Virus record (IMG/VR): IMGVR_UViG_3300025853_000748
Coordinates: 1-22,195 of that record
Strand: one strand, 5' to 3'
DNA from: a virus
Length of the DNA stretch: 22,195 bases
Within the stretch, counting starts at the first letter, position 1. The number at the start of each line of letters is the position of its first letter. Made by a program: the position numbers and the translations under genes. Of this stretch, positions 1 through 6,957 are shown in pieces. A model generated the notes under the pieces. It ran no database searches. It worked only from the letters and a program-made list of their open reading frames with translations, and was not told where the DNA came from.

Positions 1-167
1 AGCACTGGCGTGACTCCATGAACGAGCGCAACCAAGACTGGATGAGCGGTCGTGAGAAGCCAAAAGAAATTGTAACTAAAGTTCCAACACAGAAGTATCG
101 TGATAACTGGGACAGAATCTTTGGAGATAAGAATGGAACTGGCACTACTGAAGAGCCTACTGAATAA
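1..167 (+). CDS. C-terminal part of a small unknown phage protein (5' end outside window)
   Basis: The frame beginning at base 3 is open from the window edge to a TAA at 165-167 and gives the last 54 residues of a protein. The tail is rich in charged residues and contains KYRDNWDRIFGDK near its end. I do not recognise a family and assign no function. The helicase gene starts inside it (ATG at 133), so the two overlap by 35 bases and are probably co-transcribed. That overlap, with a good ribosome site for the helicase inside this gene, supports it being a real coding frame rather than chance. Confidence 0.6.
   Translation, partial: HWRDSMNERNQDWMSGREKPKEIVTKVPTQKYRDNWDRIFGDKNGTGTTEEPTE
123..126 (+). 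promoter_or_regulatory. Ribosome binding site fixing the helicase start
   Basis: GGAG sits 6 bases before the ATG at 133. An upstream in-frame GTG at 100 has no comparable site, so 133 is the better start even though it overlaps the preceding gene. Confidence 0.6.
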
Positions 168-1344
168 GAAGTTCTACGATGAGTACAGGGGCGACAGATG
201 CCCGCATCGTTTGTTCAGCAAGGAAATGGGTAAGATCAAGACACTGATTGATCATGCAATGGATAAGTACAAGCGTGACTTAACAGTGAGTGAGATCGAG
301 GGATTGTTCTTAGCTAATGAGAAAGGTCTTACTACTTCTGAGATTGATGAGTACAAAGCACACTTCAATAAGATGAAGTATGAAGACCCTGTCGGTTCTG
401 ATGTAGCCAATGAGATTCTATCCAAGCTATTCCAGAAAGATGTGGGGTCACAACTGTATGCCCTGTCGTTTGATTACGTGAATAACAAGGATGTTAACCT
501 TGAGCCACTACGTAAGATACTCAACAATCATCGTGAGGATTTCTTACCTGACTTAAACATTGAATGGGAAGACATCTCCCTTGAGACATTACTTGAGAAG
601 GATGATGAAGAGGCACGATGGAAGTTCAACTTACCTACACTTGCACAGCATGTTGAGGGTGTGAATGCAGGACATCTAGTCGTAGGTGGTGCTCGCCCCA
701 ACACAGGTAAGACATCCTTCCATGCGTCACTGATTGCTGGACCCAACGGCTTCGCATCACAGGGTGCCAAGTGTGTTGTGCTCTGTAACGAGGAAGCCTA
801 TCACCGTGTTGGTACACGTTACCTGACAGCGTTGACTGGTATGACCATGAAGGAGATCAGGAAGAATCCCCATGAGGCACATGCTCGTTGGAACAAGCTA
901 AGTTCCAACATCAAACTCAAGGAATCTACCGGGCAGAATATGAACTGGGTTGAGCAGGTATGTAAGGCGTACAAGCCAGACATCGTCGTGTTAGATATGG
1001 GAGACAAGTTCGCTCAGGATCAATCGCATGAGGGACTCAAGCTCTGTGCCATTCACGCTAGACAGATAGCCAAGGAATATAACTGTGCAATCTTCTACAT
1101 GTCACAGCTAAGTGCTGAGGCAGAGGGACGTACTAATCTTAACCAGTCTATGATGGAGGGTAGTAAGACAGGTAAGGCCAGTGAAGCTGACCTGATGCTA
1201 CTTATAGCTAAAGATCCTCCGGTTGAAGGTATGGAAGATGACGGGTTTACTCGACATATTAACATCGCAAAGAACAAACTAACCGGGTGGCATGGTAGGA
1301 TTACTTGTAATCTTAACTACTACATAGGAAGGTATGAGGTGTGA
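133..1344 (+). CDS. Replicative DNA helicase, DnaB-like RecA fold
   Basis: A 403-residue protein expected to unwind DNA ahead of the phage polymerase as a hexamer. Residues 1-150 are helical with no primase zinc site or TOPRIM motif, resembling a DnaB N-terminal domain more than T7 gp4 primase. The RecA-like core follows: Walker A GARPNTGKTS at 186-195 (K193, T194), Walker B IVVLDMGD at 284-291 (D288), and a DnaB-type MSQLS sensor around 323-327. A primase is not visible in this window, so priming must come from elsewhere in the genome or from the host. The stop overlaps the next start (GTGA at 1341-1344), indicating translational coupling. The family call is firm; exact subfamily is not. Confidence 0.9.
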   Translation: MELALLKSLLNKKFYDEYRGDRCPHRLFSKEMGKIKTLIDHAMDKYKRDLTVSEIEGLFLANEKGLTTSEIDEYKAHFNKMKYEDPVGSDVANEILSKLFQKDVGSQLYALSFDYVNNKDVNLEPLRKILNNHREDFLPDLNIEWEDISLETLLEKDDEEARWKFNLPTLAQHVEGVNAGHLVVGGARPNTGKTSFHASLIAGPNGFASQGAKCVVLCNEEAYHRVGTRYLTALTGMTMKEIRKNPHEAHARWNKLSSNIKLKESTGQNMNWVEQVCKAYKPDIVVLDMGDKFAQDQSHEGLKLCAIHARQIAKEYNCAIFYMSQLSAEAEGRTNLNQSMMEGSKTGKASEADLMLLIAKDPPVEGMEDDGFTRHINIAKNKLTGWHGRITCNLNYYIGRYEV

Positions 1345-1835
1345 TTGAAATTATTGTATCGGATGAGGTATTGTTAGAAGCAAGGAAGCAGGCAGTCGAA
1401 ATGGGCAAGCTTAATAACAGCATTACCAAAGGACAAGGTAATGTGGCGGGCTTCGTTGGCGAGCTTGTAACTGCGGAGCTACTCAATGGGACACAAAAAA
1501 ATACGAGAGACTATGACATTGTATTAGTTAATGAGGAGACAGTGGACGTAAAGACAAAGCGTACATCTGTCAGACCGTTACCGCATTACGATTGTAGTGT
1601 GGCTAAATTAAGTGGACATCAACAATGTGATTATCTTGCATTTGTTCGCGTAAAGAATGATTACAGTGTCGCTTGGTTTCTCGGCATGATACCAAGGCTT
1701 CAGTACTATGAGATAGCTAGGTACATGAACAAGGGTGATGTAGATCCAGATAACGGATATGTTGTGAAGTCTAGTTGCTACAATTTATCCATTGATGAAT
1801 TATGGAAGGTATCAATACATGCGAGTAGTACTTGA
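1341..1835 (+). CDS. Small PD-(D/E)XK nuclease-like protein (copy 1)
   Basis: A 164-residue protein with a GTG start that overlaps the helicase stop. It has the spacing of a PD-(D/E)XK core: GFVGEL with E41 in a helix, D59 in DYDIV, and VDVKTK with D69 and K71 on the following strand. A DNA nuclease or nuclease-derived DNA-binding role is inferred. The same layout is found in the protein encoded at 9359-9856, including a shared block around the glutamate (I-K-x2-GN-x2-GF-x-GEL-x2-A-x-L-x-N), so the two look like paralogues. The 3' end overlaps the polymerase start at 1819. It could act in recombination, host DNA breakdown or processing of replication ends; the sequence does not decide between these. 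Confidence 0.65.
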   Translation: MIEIIVSDEVLLEARKQAVEMGKLNNSITKGQGNVAGFVGELVTAELLNGTQKNTRDYDIVLVNEETVDVKTKRTSVRPLPHYDCSVAKLSGHQQCDYLAFVRVKNDYSVAWFLGMIPRLQYYEIARYMNKGDVDPDNGYVVKSSCYNLSIDELWKVSIHASST

Positions 1836-3870
1836 CGTAGAGAACACTGTCACTAAGACAGATGGCAAGCTACATTTAGATCCATTCACACCGACTAACA
1901 CGTTAGTCATGATCGGCTTACTGGTTGAGGGCGAACAGCCCAAGCACTACACGTTTGATCATAGCGAGTACGATTGTAAGTACGAATACAGAAAGAGTGA
2001 CTGTGAAGAGATACAAGCACTGCTAGATAAGACAACACTATTGATCATGCACAATGCTAGCCATGATCTTCAGTGGATCTGGGAGACCAACTTCCAGTAC
2101 GAGGGTGCTGTGTGGGATACCATGCTAGGTGAATACATCCTACAGCGTGGACAGAAACAACCACTGTCATTGGAAGCATGTGCTGAGAGGCGCGATCTAC
2201 CAATCAAGAAGCAGGACACACTCAAGAAGTATCTCAAGGACGGGTACACAGTAGATAAGATTCCTTACGAGGAGTTGAAGGAATACTTGTACGGTGACCT
2301 TGAGACAACTATGGCTTTGTTCTACGAGCAACAGGCTGACTACAGGGACGATGCCAACAGAGGTCTTGTACCTGTCGCTGAACTAACCATGGATACTACT
2401 AAGGTGCTGACAAACATCTACCGCACAGGATTTCAGGTAGATACGGAGGCACTGGAGCAGGTACGTGAAGAGTTTGAGGCAGAGAAATTATCACTTATAC
2501 GTGATTTAAATGAGTCTGTTGCATTACTCATGGGCGACACTGCGGTCAACCTCAACTCACCTGAGCAGTTATCTTGTGTAATCTACTCACGCAGGCCACT
2601 GAACAAAACGCAATGGGCCAATGACGCTGATCCATATATGAGTCCTACTGACTTCAAACGATTCGTAAATGAATCAAGTGTTCCAGTGAGACGCACTAAA
2701 GCTGTCAAGTGTCCTGACTGTAAGGGCAACGGCACATTCTTCAAGCAGAAGAAAGATGGCAGTAACTACAAGAATGCAACTAAGTGTGGCACCTGTACTG
2801 GCAGGGGCTATGTATTAAATGAACTACCTAAACTAGCAGGGCTGAAGTTCAATGCACCCAGTGCTAAGTGGCACAGTGCGAATGGATTCAGTACAAGTAA
2901 AGATAAACTGGAGTACTTACGTAATGTCTCAGTCAGTAAAGGAATGCAAGAAGCCGCATCTTTCTTATCTAAACTCACCAGACTTTCGGCGGTCGATACA
3001 TATCTTTCTAGCTTCGTGGATGGTATCAATATATTTACTAAGCCAGATAGCAAGCTTCATGTACGGCTTACTCAGCACATGACATCCACAGGCAGGTTCT
3101 CAGGGCGTGACCCTAACATGCAGAACATGCCACGTGGCGGTACATTTCCTGTAAAACGGGTATTCATATCCCGATTTGCAGGAGGTAAGATCATGGAGGC
3201 TGACTTCGCTCAGCTAGAGTTCAGGGTAGCGGCGTACCTGTCGCAGGATGAGGTAGCAATCAAAGAAGTCACGGAGGGTTTTGATGTCCACTCATACACA
3301 GCACAAGTCATTTCGGAAGCGGGTCAGGCAACTGGCAGGCAGGAGGCGAAAGCACATACATTCGCCCCACTCTACGGAGCAACAGGATACGGAAGAACAT
3401 CTGCTGAAGCACGGTACTACGAGCACTTCACTGAGAAGTACAAAGGAATTGCCCGATGGCACAGAGAGTTAGCAAAGGAAGTCCTTACGTACAAGAAGAT
3501 CACTACGCCTAGCGGTAGGGAGTTTGCATTCCCTGATGTGAAGCGCAGGAAGAATGGGACAGTGACTAACTTCACAGCGATTAAAAATTATCCTGTGCAA
3601 TCGTTTGCTACTGCTGACATTGTACCTACAATACTATTAGAGATACAGAAACGCATGATTAATTTGCAATCCTGTATCGTTAACAGTGTGCATGACTCAA
3701 TTGTTATTGACATACATCCTGATGAAGAGGCACAGGTAATAGGTGTAATTGAGTCAGTTAATGGTGACCTGAAGGAAATCATTGACAATAAATTTAAAAT
3801 AAATTTCAATGTACCCCTTTTATTAGAGGCTAAACTTGGTGTAAACTGGCTTGAACAACAGGAGGTCTGA
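1819..3870 (+). CDS. Family A DNA polymerase with inserted DnaJ-type zinc-finger motifs
   Basis: A 683-residue replicative polymerase. The start at 1819 is preferred over the ATG at 1792 because GGAAGG lies at 1804-1809. The 3'-5' exonuclease has Exo I (D6, E8), Exo II (N79, D83) and Exo III (Y156, D160). The polymerase has TGRFSGRDPNMQNMP (424-438), motif A with D462, motif B R507-x3-K511-x3-F515-x3-YG, and motif C HDS with D626. F515 aligns with E. coli Pol I F762, the residue that affects dideoxynucleotide discrimination. Between the two parts lie CPDCKGNG (298-305) and CGTCTGRG (323-330), the CxxCxGxG knuckles of a DnaJ central domain, which probably bind one zinc ion. From memory, such an insertion was reported for the HMO-2011 phage polymerase. 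All catalytic residues are present. Confidence 0.96.
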   Translation: MRVVLDVENTVTKTDGKLHLDPFTPTNTLVMIGLLVEGEQPKHYTFDHSEYDCKYEYRKSDCEEIQALLDKTTLLIMHNASHDLQWIWETNFQYEGAVWDTMLGEYILQRGQKQPLSLEACAERRDLPIKKQDTLKKYLKDGYTVDKIPYEELKEYLYGDLETTMALFYEQQADYRDDANRGLVPVAELTMDTTKVLTNIYRTGFQVDTEALEQVREEFEAEKLSLIRDLNESVALLMGDTAVNLNSPEQLSCVIYSRRPLNKTQWANDADPYMSPTDFKRFVNESSVPVRRTKAVKCPDCKGNGTFFKQKKDGSNYKNATKCGTCTGRGYVLNELPKLAGLKFNAPSAKWHSANGFSTSKDKLEYLRNVSVSKGMQEAASFLSKLTRLSAVDTYLSSFVDGINIFTKPDSKLHVRLTQHMTSTGRFSGRDPNMQNMPRGGTFPVKRVFISRFAGGKIMEADFAQLEFRVAAYLSQDEVAIKEVTEGFDVHSYTAQVISEAGQATGRQEAKAHTFAPLYGATGYGRTSAEARYYEHFTEKYKGIARWHRELAKEVLTYKKITTPSGREFAFPDVKRRKNGTVTNFTAIKNYPVQSFATADIVPTILLEIQKRMINLQSCIVNSVHDSIVIDIHPDEEAQVIGVIESVNGDLKEIIDNKFKINFNVPLLLEAKLGVNWLEQQEV

Positions 3871-3871
3871 T

Positions 3872-4750
3872 ATGACAACAGACGTAGCTACACTAAATAC
3901 TGCGAACTTCGCAGAGATGGCGCAAGCCATGGGCATGGGTGCTGACATGAACAGTGGCCCATCTAAAGCATCTACACTTCCACGATTACGGATATGGAAC
4001 TCCGCAGTCATGGGGCAGGTAGAAGTCAAGGGTAAGATGAAGAACATGGAGGTTGTACCTGCTGGTATGTACCGTCTTCAACTACCAGACGAGTCATTCA
4101 TCTATGCGGAGAGCGCAGAGATCCGTGTGTTTGTACAGCGTTTTATGTACAAGCGTTACAACTCAGACGAGAAGTCTTATGTCAAGACCATCATGGCTGA
4201 AGATCTTAATGGTGATCTGAAGGACAACACAGGCAAGTTCAACTGTGGTAAGCCTGCTGGCTACATTGCAGACTTCCAAGCTCTCCCTGATGACACAAAG
4301 ACACTGATCAAGCAGATCAAACGTGTCCGTGTGCTCATGGGCGAAGTTAAACTAATCAATCCCGTTGACGCTGAGGGTAATGAAGTTGCGGCGGATGTAT
4401 CCCCATTCATCTGGGAGATTGATAACCGTGATGCCTTCAAGACGATGGGCGAACCATTCACACAGCTAGGAAGGCAGAAGCGTTTACCTGTACAGCACTG
4501 GATTAAGTGTGGCTCAGAGGAACGTAGCTTGCCTACAGGAGCATCTTTCTTCCTGCCTACCCAAGAGCTTGACCTGAGTAATAATGTCGAGCTACAGGAA
4601 GCTGATCAGCAAAGCTTCTCTGACTTCATTGAGTGGATTGGTAACTACAATCAATACATCGTTAACTCATTCAATGAGAAGAACGTGCCTCAAGCATCTG
4701 ATGAAGATGCTAAGTTAGTTGATGAGTTCATTGAATTCGATGGGGATTGA
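3872..4750 (+). CDS. Candidate single-stranded DNA-binding protein
   Basis: A 292-residue soluble protein. The ATG at 3872 follows GGAGG (3861-3865) by 6 bases. I do not recognise a catalytic motif. The N-terminal 35 residues are low in structure; the middle is mixed strand/helix with basic stretches (TLIKQIKRVRV near 143-154). The last 20 residues are strongly acidic and end in DEFIEFDGD, an acidic tail with aromatic residues as in T7 gp2.5 and bacterial SSBs. It sits between the polymerase and the exonuclease, a usual place for a phage SSB. The SSB call is inference from the tail and position only; a replication cofactor of another kind is possible. Confidence 0.45.
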   Translation: MTTDVATLNTANFAEMAQAMGMGADMNSGPSKASTLPRLRIWNSAVMGQVEVKGKMKNMEVVPAGMYRLQLPDESFIYAESAEIRVFVQRFMYKRYNSDEKSYVKTIMAEDLNGDLKDNTGKFNCGKPAGYIADFQALPDDTKTLIKQIKRVRVLMGEVKLINPVDAEGNEVAADVSPFIWEIDNRDAFKTMGEPFTQLGRQKRLPVQHWIKCGSEERSLPTGASFFLPTQELDLSNNVELQEADQQSFSDFIEWIGNYNQYIVNSFNEKNVPQASDEDAKLVDEFIEFDGD

Positions 4751-4752
4751 TC

Positions 4753-5628
4753 ATGAATCATCCTGCTGAGATAAAGATACACCGATATCTTGAGGATGTA
4801 CGTAAGGCGAAACGTGGCATGAGCAGTGCCACTATCGCTCGCATTGTAAGGGACGTACAGGAAGCTGTTGAGAAACAGTTCAATCAGAGTGAGCGAAAGT
4901 TCACATTACGTATGTCTAACATCGGTAGACCTTACTGCCAGTTATGGTTTGATAAGAACAAGCCAGAAGAAGGCATTGACATGCCCGCTAACTTCCTGAT
5001 GAACATGATGATTGGTGACATTGTGGAAGCTGTCTTCAAAGGAGTGTTGACAGAGGCAGGTGTGGATTTCAGTGATGGCTTCAAGTCTACCCTCACCGTA
5101 GGTAAGCATAAGATTGATGGCACACATGACTTGATCATGGATAAGCGTGTAGATGATATCAAGTCTGCATCACCGTGGTCATACAAGAACAAGTTCAAGG
5201 ACTATGAGACACTCAAAGCTCATGACTCCTTTGGCTACATCGGTCAGCTTGCAGGGTACTCCAAGGCTCTAGGTGTAGAACCCGGTGGATGGTGGGTACT
5301 GAACAAGGCAACAGGCGAATTCAAGTATGTGTCTGCATGGGACATGGCTGTCGATAGGCAGGACATCTTGGATGACGTTGAAGATAAGGCAGATAAGCTA
5401 GCTCAGAATAAGTTTGAGCGTTGCTTTGAGCCTGTTGAAGAAACATTCCGCAAGAAACCAACCGGCAACAAAATCCTCGGTGAGGAATGTGGTTGGTGCA
5501 AATACAGATACAAGTGCTGGCCCTCCCTTAAAGAGCTACCCTCACTGGCATCACAGGCAAAAGAACCGCCTATGGTTGCATACATTGAGATAGCTGATGA
5601 ATATAAAGAGAAGCAAGACAAGAAGTAA
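4753..5628 (+). CDS. Cas4/RecB-like exonuclease, PD-(D/E)XK with Fe-S-type cysteines
   Basis: A 291-residue nuclease starting two bases after the previous stop. The PD-(D/E)XK signature is GTHDLIM (D126) followed by VDDIKSA (D135, K137) and a QLAGY motif at about 165-169. Four cysteines are placed as in Cas4 and AddB nucleases: C62 in GRPYCQLW, then C246, C249 and C255 in ECGWCKYRYKC. These probably hold a [4Fe-4S] cluster that locks the fold. The expected activity is exonucleolytic resection of DNA ends, filling the role of T7 gp6 in recombination, host DNA degradation and concatemer processing. No CRISPR array or other cas gene is nearby, so a role in spacer acquisition is not suggested. 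The gene overlaps the next one by 32 bases. Confidence 0.85.
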   Translation: MNHPAEIKIHRYLEDVRKAKRGMSSATIARIVRDVQEAVEKQFNQSERKFTLRMSNIGRPYCQLWFDKNKPEEGIDMPANFLMNMMIGDIVEAVFKGVLTEAGVDFSDGFKSTLTVGKHKIDGTHDLIMDKRVDDIKSASPWSYKNKFKDYETLKAHDSFGYIGQLAGYSKALGVEPGGWWVLNKATGEFKYVSAWDMAVDRQDILDDVEDKADKLAQNKFERCFEPVEETFRKKPTGNKILGEECGWCKYRYKCWPSLKELPSLASQAKEPPMVAYIEIADEYKEKQDKK

Positions 5629-6064
5629 CGCAATCAAGCACGGCTATCGTTCTGGGCTAGAACAGACAGTTCTCAAATCATTGCAGGACAGAAAGTGTAA
5701 TGCCAAGTACGAATGCCTGAAGATAGAATGGGAAGAACTAAACTATCGGACATATACACCGGACTTCTTATTACCAAATGGAATATTGATAGAGACTAAA
5801 GGTAGGTTCACTACTGAGGACCGGAAGAAACATCTGGAGATACAGAAGCAACACCCAACCCTTGACATCCGATTTGTATTCACCAATAGTAAAGCTAAGA
5901 TTCGTAAAGGATCTAAGACATCATATGGAATGTGGTGTGATAAGTATGGCTTCCTGTATGCGGACAAGGATGTCCCACAGGAATGGATAACGGAAAAGAA
6001 AAAACCCGCCAAGGTTATGCCTAGTGAGTTTGTACAGTTCCCATTAAAAAAAATCAAAAGGTAG
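5597..6064 (+). CDS. Endonuclease I, T7 gp3-type Holliday junction resolvase
   Basis: A 155-residue protein clearly of the T7 endonuclease I family. It cleaves four-way and branched DNA, resolves recombination intermediates before packaging and helps break down host DNA. The catalytic set is complete: E22 (RSGLEQ), D56 (YTPDFLLP), E66 and K68 (IETKGRF), matching T7 residues E20, D55, E65 and K67. The later segment with SYGMWCDKYGF and VPQEWITEKK is also typical. It starts inside the end of the exonuclease gene. The ribosome site is weak, so translation is probably coupled to the upstream gene. The C-terminus carries about 20 extra lysine-rich residues (KKIKR end) that may aid DNA binding. Confidence 0.95.
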   Translation: MNIKRSKTRSNAIKHGYRSGLEQTVLKSLQDRKCNAKYECLKIEWEELNYRTYTPDFLLPNGILIETKGRFTTEDRKKHLEIQKQHPTLDIRFVFTNSKAKIRKGSKTSYGMWCDKYGFLYADKDVPQEWITEKKKPAKVMPSEFVQFPLKKIKR

Positions 6065-6071
6065 TTATACA

Positions 6072-6443
6072 ATGAGTGATGAAGTAAAAGATAAAAAACA
6101 TTCAATGTTTGGGATTGATATTGAGCCTGAATTTGTTGATGGCGTATGGACAGGTAATGTCTCTGCCGGTATGTACGAAGAGTTAGCGGGGGACTTATCA
6201 GATGAAGATATTTCTCAGCTACGTAGTGTGTGTGGCATGATGGCCTGTACACTAATGCTTATGGAAGAAGACCCAGAGTTCCTAACGTATGTTAAGTCAT
6301 ACTTTGCAGAAAAGTTTGCTGACTACTCCGACGATGAATACGAAGTAGACCTAGAAGAAAATAAGCCTACTGTTTTTACTCGCAGTAAAGATGGCAAGGT
6401 TATCACATTAGATTTCAATACGAAGACACATGGGAGTGCATGA
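6072..6443 (+). CDS. Acidic protein of unknown function
   Basis: A 123-residue, strongly acidic protein (runs such as SDEDIS, EEDPEF, DYSDDEYEVDLEE) with a hydrophobic helix-like centre around CGMMACTLMLM. AAAGG at 6057-6061 precedes the start by about 10 bases. No family is recognised. Its compact placement between endonuclease I and the DUF3310 gene, with a 1-base junction (TGATG) to the latter, shows it belongs to the early operon. Acidic small early phage proteins often bind host enzymes, but nothing here shows that directly. Confidence 0.75.
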   Translation: MSDEVKDKKHSMFGIDIEPEFVDGVWTGNVSAGMYEELAGDLSDEDISQLRSVCGMMACTLMLMEEDPEFLTYVKSYFAEKFADYSDDEYEVDLEENKPTVFTRSKDGKVITLDFNTKTHGSA

Positions 6444-6772
6444 TGAGTGAGTCAGAGAGCATTGAAAAGATTCAATCTGTAGGTGATGTATTTGATGATG
6501 TCCTTGAAGATGAAGACGATAGATTTTTTGATGAGGTAGACAGACCAGAGCATTACAACTCCGGTTTGATCCAGACGTTTGATTACATCTGTGACGTGAT
6601 GCGTTCCCTGCATCCCCTAGCTCCCATGTGGGGCTGTCAATGGCAGTGCTTGAAGTACTTAGGTACTCGCCTGTGGAGTAAGGGTGACCCTATCACAAAT
6701 GCCAAGAAGGCACGTTGGTATCTTGACAGGATGATCGAGATGATGGAAGAGACAGAAGGGAAACACTGGTAA
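6443..6772 (+). CDS. DUF3310 protein, related to part of T7 gp1.7
   Basis: A 109-residue protein. Two adjacent ATGs exist at 6440 and 6443; GGGAG at 6432-6436 is 6 bases from the second, so that start is preferred. Residues 1-30 are acidic and probably flexible. The rest has the DUF3310 pattern: RPEHYNSG, then a segment with KYLGTRLWSKGDP and KARWYLDRMIE. In T7 the related gp1.7 is a nucleotide kinase. Kinase activity is not shown by this short version, which has no P-loop. Its place just before the ribonucleotide reductase genes fits a role in nucleotide metabolism. Confidence 0.8.
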   Translation: MSESESIEKIQSVGDVFDDVLEDEDDRFFDEVDRPEHYNSGLIQTFDYICDVMRSLHPLAPMWGCQWQCLKYLGTRLWSKGDPITNAKKARWYLDRMIEMMEETEGKHW

Positions 6773-6957
6773 TGTCACAAGAGATTCAAGTAAAAGTTGA
6801 CTTAGAATTCAATGTAGATATAACTGAGGTTTCGCCCGGACAAAGGCATGAAGATGGAATCACAGAAATTGTCACCGAAGTACTCGATTCATGTGTCTAT
6901 GACATTCCGGGTGCGGAACTCAAGAAGTGCCAAATTTCTATTGAAGGAATTGATTAA
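6772..6957 (+). CDS. Small acidic protein of unknown function, containing the nrdA promoter
   Basis: A 61-residue protein whose ATG shares its first base with the preceding TAA and whose own TAA shares a base with the nrdA ATG. It is predicted to be mostly strand (EIQVKVDLEFNVDITEV, then KCQISIEGI) with a helix between, and is acidic. No family is recognised. The junctions argue that it is translated in the operon. The gene also contains a complete promoter-like sequence at 6797-6824, so its codons are under a second constraint. Confidence 0.65.
   Translation: MSQEIQVKVDLEFNVDITEVSPGQRHEDGITEIVTEVLDSCVYDIPGAELKKCQISIEGID
6797..6824 (+). promoter_or_regulatory. Sigma70-type promoter P1 ahead of nrdA
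   Basis: TTGACT (6797-6802), 16 bases, TATAAC (6819-6824). The same two hexamers with the same 16-base gap occur at 10045 and 11204. Predicted start of transcription is near 6831, giving nrdA a leader of about 126 bases. It lies inside a short coding gene, so nrdA could be transcribed both by read-through and from here. The call is sequence-based only. Confidence 0.65.

Noticed and set aside
4753-5628. Cas4-like gene as a sign of a CRISPR system
   Set aside because: No repeat-spacer array or other cas gene is present. Phages commonly use this nuclease family for recombination.
5743-6252. A 169-codon - strand frame opposite endonuclease I
   Set aside because: It is antisense to a gene with all catalytic residues and shows no protein-like domain pattern.
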